A stretch of 64,000 nucleotides of DNA from Anaerolinea thermolimosa (lineage in GTDB: Bacteria; Chloroflexota; Anaerolineae; Anaerolineales; Anaerolineaceae), in NCBI RefSeq assembly GCF_001050195.2, contig NZ_DF967965.1, forward strand, positions 2,033,480-2,097,479, read 5' to 3'. The first letter of the stretch is position 1; each line of letters begins with the position of its first letter. The notes beneath the pieces were generated by a model. The model made no database searches. It was not told where the DNA came from and worked only from the letters and a program-made list of their open reading frames with translations. Of the stretch, positions 43,526-51,493 are shown piece by piece. A program made the position numbers and the translations under genes.

Positions 43526-45895
43526 TCAATCCAAAGGTAAACCCGCCTGCTCCCAGCGCTCGGTGGGAATTTCCAGATATTTCAACGCGCTGATTACCAT
43601 CCCCCTGGCCCGCTCCTTTAAATGCGAGCAGTCGCCTGGCGCCTGATTTAAATCTACCTGAGCTTCTTCCTGCACGCGTCCCCACGCCCGGCAGGCTCCA
43701 CCGCAAAGATAACGATAAGCGCATCCTTTGCATCTCTCTCGGGTATCAACCGTAGCCCGCCTTAACTGACGAAAACGGTCTCCGCACACGATTTGCTCCA
43801 GCCCGCCTTCCTCGAGGACATTTCCAAGTGCCCAGGCCGGTGCATGCCAGGCATAACACGGATAGGCTGTTCCATCTGGTTCCAGGTATAGATTCTGCCC
43901 CATCCCACACGAGGCCGCTGGAGTAAATCCATAAGCAATTCTTTCATCAGGGGTGAGATGCCCCCACACCACTTCCGCTTCCAGATCAGGGGTATGATCC
44001 ACAGCTCGGCCCAGTGGCAATAATGGGCGTATGCGCACCCTCCGAATACCCAGCTCACGCGCCAGGGCGCGGACATGCTGCCCCGGGCCACTCTGAGCCT
44101 GTGCCAGTGGTAATACTGCCGCCAGAGAAATTTCAGCCCTCTCACGAACCTCCACAAGCCGCCTCAAATTGGCTACCGTACGCTCATAACTCCCTTTTCC
44201 ACGCCGTTGATCATGCATAACAGGGTCGCCATCCACGCTGATCACCACCTCATCCACGCTTTCGACAAGGAGTTTGAGCATGGTTTCATTGAGAGGGCCA
44301 ACCAGACTGGTGCGTAACACTGTCCGTAAGGGGCGAACCACACCGTCCACTTTTTTCAAGGCGGTTAAAATTTGCTCTATTTGAGGATGCACCAGAGGTT
44401 CTCCTCCGGTGATCACTAGGTGTCGAAAGCCCAAACGGCCGGCCTCCATGGCCTGTTTGCCCACTTCTTCGGCAGGGAAAATTGCTCCTCCTCGTTCTCC
44501 ACCGTACGCATAACAATGAGAACAACGCAGGGAGCAGTCAAAGGTCACATGCAGGTAAAGGTTGTTAAGTATCGTTTTCGGCTCAGTGAGCCGTTTCTTC
44601 AATTGTTCCAGCGCCTGAAGAGTACGCCCCGGTTCGCGCACCAGCCCGGCCCGAGAAAGCTTCTCAGTAGCTTCGTATGCTGACCTGCTGGCCGCCAGAG
44701 CTACCGCGCCCAGCACCTGCCCCGCGTTCTGAGCAACCTCAAACGGGTGCGGCTTCCCGTTCATCAAATCCAGAATCCCCCCGGTTGATAAATTTTGCTC
44801 TCGTTGGGGAGAAGCATCCACGATCGCCCGGATATGTTCTGGCTTGAAAAATTCTTCGGTTCCGAGGATGACGATTTTTTGAAAAATGCTTCGGTATGCC
44901 TCACAATAAGGATCACGTATTCCCTCCTGACCATTTGCCAGGACATTGTACGGACATCCCCCGTGACAAATATCGAAGAACTCACATTCCCCGCAAACTT
45001 CCACAACCTGGCTTTCACGGTTCGCCAGTTTAACCCACGCTGGTGAAGCCTCAAGCAATTGCCGGGATCCTTCTATACTCCCCAGCCGAAACGCATCCAT
45101 CCCTGCAAAACGCTGGCATGGATACACCCCGCCATCCGCTCCCACCGCCAGATATTCCCCCAGGCAGTTCCCAAAGGTGCACATTCCACCTTTCCCCCGA
45201 ACCACCGATCGGATCATTGCATCCAGTGTCGCAATACGTACCCGCCTCAAATTTTCCAGGTAATAGTCCAGCAAAGCGACCATCAGCTCTCCATACGCCG
45301 ATGGAGGTAACACCCAGGGCTGCTTTGCCAGATCCACCCCCAGCACTGGCAGGGCGGCGTGAACTGAAAAACTCAACCCCTCCCGCGCAAAAAACTCGAC
45401 CACCTCACGCCATCTTCGTGCCGATGAAGCGGTAAACGTGGCAATCACCCCCACTGGAACCCCATACAACCGGGCTTTTTCAATACCCTGCATTGTGCGT
45501 CGGAAATAGCCCGCCCCTCTCTGCCGATCATTCATTTCTTCGGGGCCATCCAGGCTGGTGCCTATGGAAACAGGAAAACCCGAAAACAACTCCAGAAAGG
45601 CTTCATTCAAGAGCCAGAGGTTGCTCTGTATGCTGAACCGAACGCTTTTTCCCCGCCATGATTGCATCAAAAGGGGCAGAGCTCGTTGATAAAACTGCAC
45701 TCCAGCGGTTAAAGGCTCTCCTCCATGAAAGGTTACCTCCAACGTTTCACCATCACCGGGCAAAGCCGACAACCACTCAGCCGTCCGCATCAACACTCGC
45801 TCATCCATCCGCCCACTTCCCTGATGAGGCCCAAAACAATAACTGCACTGCGCCGGGCAACTCAGAGATGGGACAATCAGCAAATGACGGGCCAT
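43526..45895 (-). CDS. Tandem radical SAM-SPASM protein (two complete modules)
   Basis: A 789-residue protein with two radical SAM halves. Module 1 has Cys13, Cys17, Cys20 (CPAQCSYC), a FHGGEPL motif and a SPASM-like Cys set ending CGECEFFDICHGGCPY; it resembles anaerobic sulfatase-maturase-like enzymes. Residues about 330-440 are a helical linker. Module 2 has Cys454, Cys458, Cys461 (CSLRCSHC), ITGGEPLVHP and a SPASM set with CKGCAYRYLCGGACR. Such enzymes usually modify peptides or proteins. The ATG at 45895 is chosen; ATG 45904 overlaps a TATAAT box. Confidence 0.82.
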   Translation of the reverse strand: MARHLLIVPSLSCPAQCSYCFGPHQGSGRMDERVLMRTAEWLSALPGDGETLEVTFHGGEPLTAGVQFYQRALPLLMQSWRGKSVRFSIQSNLWLLNEAFLELFSGFPVSIGTSLDGPEEMNDRQRGAGYFRRTMQGIEKARLYGVPVGVIATFTASSARRWREVVEFFAREGLSFSVHAALPVLGVDLAKQPWVLPPSAYGELMVALLDYYLENLRRVRIATLDAMIRSVVRGKGGMCTFGNCLGEYLAVGADGGVYPCQRFAGMDAFRLGSIEGSRQLLEASPAWVKLANRESQVVEVCGECEFFDICHGGCPYNVLANGQEGIRDPYCEAYRSIFQKIVILGTEEFFKPEHIRAIVDASPQREQNLSTGGILDLMNGKPHPFEVAQNAGQVLGAVALAASRSAYEATEKLSRAGLVREPGRTLQALEQLKKRLTEPKTILNNLYLHVTFDCSLRCSHCYAYGGERGGAIFPAEEVGKQAMEAGRLGFRHLVITGGEPLVHPQIEQILTALKKVDGVVRPLRTVLRTSLVGPLNETMLKLLVESVDEVVISVDGDPVMHDQRRGKGSYERTVANLRRLVEVRERAEISLAAVLPLAQAQSGPGQHVRALARELGIRRVRIRPLLPLGRAVDHTPDLEAEVVWGHLTPDERIAYGFTPAASCGMGQNLYLEPDGTAYPCYAWHAPAWALGNVLEEGGLEQIVCGDRFRQLRRATVDTRERCKGCAYRYLCGGACRAWGRVQEEAQVDLNQAPGDCSHLKERARGMVISALKYLEIPTERWEQAGLPLD

Positions 45896-45902
45896 ATTTT
45901 CC

Positions 45903-45908
45903 ATTATA
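45903..45908 (-). promoter_or_regulatory. -10 box of the tandem radical SAM gene
   Basis: TATAAT on the minus strand; the predicted start (about 45896) is one base before ATG 45895, implying a leaderless message. Confidence 0.45.
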
Positions 45909-46059
45909 CGAAGAGTGCAATCTTGAACAACCTGTTTTTCGGGGTATCTTTTTTGAAACCAGCCCGATCAAAGTGGAACTTTTTAAAGTAGATTTCGTTA
46001 TAAAAACGAGTCATTAATACCTTTTGTGGTATGAATTAATGAGAAAGGATCGCCCAGTA

Positions 46060-47265
46060 ATGTATCGTAAACTCTTCATCTGGATCATTTTGATCACCGC
46101 TCTGGTGCTTTCGGCCTGCAACATGCCTCTAATGCGAACGCCCACACCCGCTAACCTTGCCGGTACACTCGCCGCACAGACGCTCCAGGCCATGTTGACC
46201 CAGGCCGCTACAGCTACCCCTCCTCCAGGCGGGCTGATCGCCACAGCCACACCTCAATCCCTGCAACCCACCTCAACGACCATCCCAACCAGTACTGCAG
46301 TGGTTCTTCCTTCCAAAACACCGGTACCCGTACCATGTGATGCCGCCGCTTTCGTCAGCGACATCACCATCCCCGACGGCACCCTGCTTTCAGCCAATCA
46401 ACGGTTCACGAAAACCTGGCGCCTGAAGAACATCGGTACCTGCACCTGGACACGAGAATATGGTGTGGCCTTCATCGATGGAAACGCAATGGGCGCTCCG
46501 GCGGTGGTTTATTTACCGGCATCTGTTGCCCCAGGAGAAACAGTAGATATCTCTCTGGAGCTCACCGCCCCGTCAACACCCGGGTCTTACCGGGGCAACT
46601 GGAAACTGCGTAATGCCCGCGGGGTCATTTTTGGCACCGGTCTGACGGGAGAATTTCCCTTCTATGTGGATATTCGGGTTGCTGTCCCCACCGGAAATGA
46701 TGGGAGTAGCTACAATTTTGTGTATAACGTCTGCCAGGCCGAATGGAGTAGTGGAGCCGGTAGCCTGCCCTGCACTGGCAAAGATGGCGATAGCCGTGGT
46801 TTTGTTCTCTATCAGGACAAACCCCGCCTTGAAAATGGTAACGTCGATAACGAGCCAGCCTTACTCACTCAGCCTCAGGCCATTACCGATGGTGTCATCC
46901 GCGGAAAATATCCCGCGTACACTGTCAAAGCCAATGACCGCTTCCGGGCCATCCTCGGATGCGAATACAACGCCCAGAATTGCAATGTGCGATTCCAGCT
47001 GGATTATCAGGTGGACAATGGTCCCATTCAAACCCTGGGCTACTGGGATGAAAAATACGAGGGCGGTTTTACCAACGTCAATCTGGATTTAAGCCCCCTG
47101 GTCGGGAAATCTGTTCGATTTATCCTTACGGTACTCGCGAATGGTTCACCTACCGGTGATCGGGCCCAGTGGCTGATGCCCCGCATCCTCAACGTCCCCC
47201 CGACGCCAACGCCAACAATTACGCTAACTCCAACATTGACGGCCACCACCCCTGCCTATCCATAA
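46060..47265 (+). CDS. Lipoprotein with NBR1-type Ig-like domain
   Basis: A 401-residue exported protein. The signal peptide ends LVLSAC (lipobox, Cys about 19). A Thr/Pro-rich linker covers about 25-95. The NBR1/Ig-like domain at about 105-205 has DITIPDGTLL, FTKTWRLKNIGTCTW, APGETVDISLELTAP and GSYRGNWKLR. A second beta-rich region (NVCQAEWSSGAG to LSPLVGKSVRFIL) follows and a TPTPT tail ends the chain. Widespread in Chloroflexota, ligand unknown. AAAGGA lies about 11 bases before ATG 46060. A terminator follows. Confidence 0.75.
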   Translation: MYRKLFIWIILITALVLSACNMPLMRTPTPANLAGTLAAQTLQAMLTQAATATPPPGGLIATATPQSLQPTSTTIPTSTAVVLPSKTPVPVPCDAAAFVSDITIPDGTLLSANQRFTKTWRLKNIGTCTWTREYGVAFIDGNAMGAPAVVYLPASVAPGETVDISLELTAPSTPGSYRGNWKLRNARGVIFGTGLTGEFPFYVDIRVAVPTGNDGSSYNFVYNVCQAEWSSGAGSLPCTGKDGDSRGFVLYQDKPRLENGNVDNEPALLTQPQAITDGVIRGKYPAYTVKANDRFRAILGCEYNAQNCNVRFQLDYQVDNGPIQTLGYWDEKYEGGFTNVNLDLSPLVGKSVRFILTVLANGSPTGDRAQWLMPRILNVPPTPTPTITLTPTLTATTPAYP

Positions 47266-47290
47266 CCAATCAGAGAGGGTTTCTCCCTTT

Positions 47291-47330
47291 GAGATCTCCC
47301 GGCCGATTCTGTACCGGGAGATCTCGTTTT
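47291..47330 (+). terminator. Terminator after the NBR1-domain lipoprotein
   Basis: 12-bp perfect stem (47291-47302 with 47314-47325), 11-base loop, followed by GTTTT. Confidence 0.75.
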
Positions 47331-47334
47331 AACG

Positions 47335-47340
47335 TATAAT
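47335..47340 (+). promoter_or_regulatory. -10 box of the papain-like gene
   Basis: TATAAT; expected start about 47347, leaving a 14-base leader with AGGA before ATG 47361. Confidence 0.45.
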
Positions 47341-47360
47341 GATTCCAGGAAAAGCACAAA

Positions 47361-48281
47361 ATGCCTGCATATTTCTCCGCACGCCTGACCTATGCTAATG
47401 GTATCGCGGCTCAGGGAGTTGAAGTACGGGTTTTTGATCGAGACGAGCCCGGCCATACGGATGACGACCTGACCCTCTCCCCCGGCCTTACGGATTCCCT
47501 CGGACGTTTTCAAGTAGTGTATGACCCCGCCCGGGCGCAGGATCACCAACTGGTGACTCGCACAGTACCGGCTAATCCTCCCTTCGATTGGACACCCGTC
47601 CAGCGCACCTTTCTTGAACCTGACCCCGGGGACGATTTTCAACCCTATCTGCGTTTTACATATACCATTGCAGGTAAAAAAAACACCGGTAGTGCTCCCC
47701 TTAAACCCCGGCAAACAGTATTTCAACTCCCCGAGGTGCTCGAAAAGCCTTTTCTTCCCACCTTGCACGGATTTCACTTTGTTAATCGCTTCAGCGGGCT
47801 TTTCCTGCCTTTCTCTCTCCCCTTCTTTCCTGACCTCGGAAACCCTTCAGCCACATACGGGCTATGTGGAGGCATGTCAGCCGCAGCGCTCGATTTCTTT
47901 CTCATTAATCGTGCCATTCCTCAAACCAGTGAAGTCCCCGTCAGTGGGGCTCCCCTCCAACGGTACCTCTACAAGCGACAGCTGGATTCTTTCGGGCGGC
48001 TGGGAGAGGTCATCCTGCGGTTCATCGAGTGGATGGGTCTTCCTCCAGACTCACCTCAAGGGCTGTTCAAACGAACTCTGGAAGAGTTTGAGAAAATTCG
48101 CACTCGCCTGAACCGCTTTAATCCGGTGCCCCTTGGGTTGGTCTATGTACTCTGGAAAGAATCTCGTGAAGTCTGGCAAAATCATCAGGTGCTGGCTACC
48201 GGTTATACCCGCGACTCTCAGAATCGCCTCCAGATCCGCATTTACGATCTATCTGCGTTTTACATATACCATTGCAGGTAA
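47361..48281 (+). CDS. Papain-like protein, 5' part of a gene split by an exact tandem duplication
   Basis: Reads 306 residues; the first 296 are native, then the frame shifts at the junction and stops (LSAFYIYHCR). Joining 47361-48248 to 48853-49026 gives an intact 353-residue protein. Residues 1-85 look like a carbohydrate-binding or transthyretin-like beta domain. The rest has YGLCGGMSAAALDFF (candidate nucleophile Cys), NHQVLATGY (His) and IYDPNYP (Asp/Asn), the order of a papain or C39-like triad. This truncated version lacks the third element. No signal peptide is seen. Function not known. Confidence 0.6.
   Translation: MPAYFSARLTYANGIAAQGVEVRVFDRDEPGHTDDDLTLSPGLTDSLGRFQVVYDPARAQDHQLVTRTVPANPPFDWTPVQRTFLEPDPGDDFQPYLRFTYTIAGKKNTGSAPLKPRQTVFQLPEVLEKPFLPTLHGFHFVNRFSGLFLPFSLPFFPDLGNPSATYGLCGGMSAAALDFFLINRAIPQTSEVPVSGAPLQRYLYKRQLDSFGRLGEVILRFIEWMGLPPDSPQGLFKRTLEEFEKIRTRLNRFNPVPLGLVYVLWKESREVWQNHQVLATGYTRDSQNRLQIRIYDLSAFYIYHCR
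47645..48248. repeat. 604-bp exact tandem duplication, copy 1
   Basis: Identical, as far as I can read, to 48249-48852. One base of junction microhomology (C at 47645, 48249 and 48853). Unit length 604 is not divisible by 3, so it frameshifts the papain-like gene. Confidence 0.95.
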
Positions 48282-49026
48282 AAAAAACACCGGTAGTGCT
48301 CCCCTTAAACCCCGGCAAACAGTATTTCAACTCCCCGAGGTGCTCGAAAAGCCTTTTCTTCCCACCTTGCACGGATTTCACTTTGTTAATCGCTTCAGCG
48401 GGCTTTTCCTGCCTTTCTCTCTCCCCTTCTTTCCTGACCTCGGAAACCCTTCAGCCACATACGGGCTATGTGGAGGCATGTCAGCCGCAGCGCTCGATTT
48501 CTTTCTCATTAATCGTGCCATTCCTCAAACCAGTGAAGTCCCCGTCAGTGGGGCTCCCCTCCAACGGTACCTCTACAAGCGACAGCTGGATTCTTTCGGG
48601 CGGCTGGGAGAGGTCATCCTGCGGTTCATCGAGTGGATGGGTCTTCCTCCAGACTCACCTCAAGGGCTGTTCAAACGAACTCTGGAAGAGTTTGAGAAAA
48701 TTCGCACTCGCCTGAACCGCTTTAATCCGGTGCCCCTTGGGTTGGTCTATGTACTCTGGAAAGAATCTCGTGAAGTCTGGCAAAATCATCAGGTGCTGGC
48801 TACCGGTTATACCCGCGACTCTCAGAATCGCCTCCAGATCCGCATTTACGATCCCAATTACCCACTACGGGACGATGTCCGTATCGAAGCTGAACGTGTA
48901 CCCGTGGGACAGGGACAGTTTGGCCTGATCTGCCGACAGTGGATCGGCGACTCCCCCAAAACACTTCACGGCTTCTTCGCCATGCCCTACCAGCCTGTGA
49001 TCCCTCCAGAAGATCTATCACAATAA
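48133..49026 (+). pseudogene. 3' part of the papain-like gene after the duplication
   Basis: An open frame of 297 codons. Its first 39 codons read copy 1 out of the native frame; from 48250 on it is native and carries the Cys, His and terminal IYDPNYP segments plus the true C terminus (PVIPPEDLSQ). It has no ribosome site or native start, so it would not be made as a normal protein if the duplication is real. If the duplication is an assembly error, this is simply the second half of the gene starting at 47361. Confidence 0.6.
48249..48852. repeat. 604-bp exact tandem duplication, copy 2
   Basis: Second copy, directly adjacent to the first, offset 604 throughout. No divergence between copies was seen. 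Confidence 0.95.
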
Positions 49027-49063
49027 ATTCCCTCCATCCTAATATTCATATAAGGAGACTTCA

Positions 49064-49948
49064 ATGCAGCCCAACCCCCTCCTCAAAAAACTCGGCTTTT
49101 CAGACAAAGACCGGGTCGCCATCATTCATGCGGATGATGTCGGAATGTGCCAGGCGAGCATACAGGCCTTTGCCGAACTTGATGCCTTCGGTCTGGTTAC
49201 CTGCGGAGCTGTGATGGTGCCATGTCCCTGGTTCCCCAAAGCTGCCGAGTACGCCCGTGAACACCCCCAGACCGACCTCGGCCTGCACGTGACTCTCACC
49301 AGTGAGTGGCAATGTTACCGCTGGGGACCGGTATCCACGCGTGACCCCCGCAGTGGCCTGCTCGACGCCGAGGGATTCTTTCCGCGCCGCTCAGAAGAAG
49401 TGCAAAAACAGGCCAGCCCGCGCTCGGTTCAAAGAGAAATCTGGGCGCAACTGGAACGTGCCAGGCAATTCGGCATCAGGCTTACCCATATTGATACCCA
49501 CATGGGAAGTGTGGTTCATCCCAGGTTTCTTCAAGCCTACGTTGACCTGGCCCGAAAGAACCATCTTCCAGCCATGATTCTGCGGATGGACGAACCCGCA
49601 CTCCTCAGTATGGGATTGAATCCGGTTACTGCAAAACTGGGCGCTCGTCTGATCCAGCAGTTGGAAGCGAGTGGTTTTCCCATGGCCGATGCCATTTTCC
49701 AAATGCCCCTCGATCAGCCTGAGAATCGCCTTGACATCGCCAAAGCCGCTTTTGCCGCCCTGAAACCAGGAATTACGCACTTCGTTATCCATCCAGCGGT
49801 AGATACACCTGAATTGCGGGCTATCACTCCTGACTGGCGTGGCCGCGTCGCCGACTACCTCACCTTCCAGCGTGAAGAACTGCGCGATTACATTCGCCAG
49901 ATCGGGGTTCAAGTGATCGGGTATCGAACGATCCAGGCTTTGATGTAA
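49064..49948 (+). CDS. ChbG/YdjC-family carbohydrate deacetylase
   Basis: Metal-dependent deacetylase acting on N-acetylated oligosaccharides. Metal and catalytic motifs: IIHADDVGM (Asp-Asp near 24-25), GLHVTLTSEW (His about 73) and THIDTHMGS, with VIHPAVDTPE near the C terminus. At 294 residues it is of normal length and cytoplasmic. AAGGAG lies 7 bases before the ATG. A GPH sugar symporter follows after 18 bases, suggesting uptake and deacetylation of an amino-sugar compound. Confidence 0.87.
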   Translation: MQPNPLLKKLGFSDKDRVAIIHADDVGMCQASIQAFAELDAFGLVTCGAVMVPCPWFPKAAEYAREHPQTDLGLHVTLTSEWQCYRWGPVSTRDPRSGLLDAEGFFPRRSEEVQKQASPRSVQREIWAQLERARQFGIRLTHIDTHMGSVVHPRFLQAYVDLARKNHLPAMILRMDEPALLSMGLNPVTAKLGARLIQQLEASGFPMADAIFQMPLDQPENRLDIAKAAFAALKPGITHFVIHPAVDTPELRAITPDWRGRVADYLTFQREELRDYIRQIGVQVIGYRTIQALM

Positions 49949-49966
49949 ATTAATCGGGAGGATTCC

Positions 49967-51364
49967 ATGGAATATAACGCCGTAAAACTCACCCGCGGCT
50001 ACAAGTTCATCTGGGGGGTGGCCGCCCTGGGCACCTCGATCATTTCTGGAATCTACGGCGCCCTGCTCCCCATTTTTTACCAGGACTATCTGGGACTCGC
50101 CGGGCGCTGGATCACTCTGGCCTCCTTGATATACGCTATCTGGAATGCCATCAATGATCCGCTATTCGGATATATTACCGATTCCACCCGTTCACGGCAT
50201 GGACGACGCATTCCCTATATGCGCTACACTGCCCCCTTCCTCGCTCTGACCTTTGTTCTGGTCTGGTTCGCCCCTCCCCATGCAGGAGAAAGGGCCCTCT
50301 TTTTCTGGATGCTCGTCTCCATGCTCCTTTACGACACCTGCTATACCATCATCGGGCTGGTTTATTCGGCCCTTCTGCCAGAGGTGAGCGAGTCGGATTC
50401 GGAGCGGAACGATTTACAAATTTCATCATCTCTCTTCTCATTACTCGGCACCCTGCTTGGCTTTATCATACCTGACCTCTTCCGCCCCAAAGCTGGCACT
50501 TCGCCATCGTTTCTCCCGCTTCAGGTTTCCATGGTGGTTGTGGCCATCGTGGCCATGTTGCTCATTCTCGCCACCACACTCAAGGTGAAAGAGCGTCCCG
50601 AATTTACCAGAGTGGATGACCCCATCCCGCTTGGGAAGGCGATTCGCTTCACTTTTACCAGCCGCTCCTTTCTGATCCTGGTGGCAGCCAACTTCATGTC
50701 TATTCTCATGCAATCGCTCCTGCTGGGCGCCATTTTCTACCTGGCCGATTATGTTCTACAGACGAATACCATGATCCTGCTGGCGTGCCTTTTCATTCCT
50801 TTAATTATCGGTGTGCCTATCACACGATATATTCGACAGTGGTTGGGTGTGGTAGGAGCCCAGCAATTCCTCCTGGTTATCGCGGGGATTGGTCTGGTGT
50901 TAGTGGCTTTCGTACCCGCTCCTCTCATTCCAGTTTGTATGGCCCTGGCAGGGTTCGGCTTGAGCGGCCCCCAGACCCTCTCAAACGTCCTTTTTGCACA
51001 GGTGGCCGACGAAGACGAACTTCGTTCAGGAGTACGCCGCGAAGGCGCCTTTTTCGGCGTCAACGCGCTGATCACCAAACCTGCCCAGTCCATTGCCTTG
51101 GCACTCTTCCCAATCATCCTTAATGCGACCGGGTTTGTAACCCGCAATGAGAATCAGGGAGAAATTTTCCTCAATCAGCCCCCCCTCGCCCTTTTCGGCA
51201 TCCGGGTATTAGGAGGATTGATCCCCGGGATTGCCATGCTTCTGGGTGCTCTGATTCTTACCTTGTATCCTCTACGAGGAGAATATCTGAATCGAATCCA
51301 GCGTCAGATACTGGAACTCCATGCCAAAAAACACGCCCTGCTTGATCCCCAAAGCCGATCCTAG
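49967..51364 (+). CDS. GPH-family (MelB-like) sugar:cation symporter
   Basis: A 465-residue inner-membrane transporter with about twelve helices. The N-terminal half contains WNAINDPLFGYITDSTRSRHGRRIPYM, the conserved family segment with the Asp cation site and the loop 2-3 RxGRR motif. Loop 10-11 has DEDELRSGVRREGAFFGVN, also diagnostic. GGGAGG precedes the ATG. It pairs with the upstream ChbG deacetylase, so a chitooligosaccharide-like or other glycoside substrate is plausible; the substrate itself is not readable. Confidence 0.85.
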   Translation: MEYNAVKLTRGYKFIWGVAALGTSIISGIYGALLPIFYQDYLGLAGRWITLASLIYAIWNAINDPLFGYITDSTRSRHGRRIPYMRYTAPFLALTFVLVWFAPPHAGERALFFWMLVSMLLYDTCYTIIGLVYSALLPEVSESDSERNDLQISSSLFSLLGTLLGFIIPDLFRPKAGTSPSFLPLQVSMVVVAIVAMLLILATTLKVKERPEFTRVDDPIPLGKAIRFTFTSRSFLILVAANFMSILMQSLLLGAIFYLADYVLQTNTMILLACLFIPLIIGVPITRYIRQWLGVVGAQQFLLVIAGIGLVLVAFVPAPLIPVCMALAGFGLSGPQTLSNVLFAQVADEDELRSGVRREGAFFGVNALITKPAQSIALALFPIILNATGFVTRNENQGEIFLNQPPLALFGIRVLGGLIPGIAMLLGALILTLYPLRGEYLNRIQRQILELHAKKHALLDPQSRS

Positions 51365-51391
51365 CCCTCTCTTCCCTGCCCAACTACTTTC

Positions 51392-51417
51392 AGCCGGCTA
51401 ATAACCGGCTTTTTTTT
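51392..51417 (+). terminator. Terminator after the GPH transporter
   Basis: AGCCGG (51392-51397) with CCGGCT (51405-51410), 7-base loop, followed by seven T residues. Confidence 0.8.
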
Positions 51418-51493
51418 GGCACGTTCCTTGCAAGTTCAACAGGAGACCGCCCAATGATCTTTTCCCGCTGGATTAAGCAAAAACGGAGCCCGC

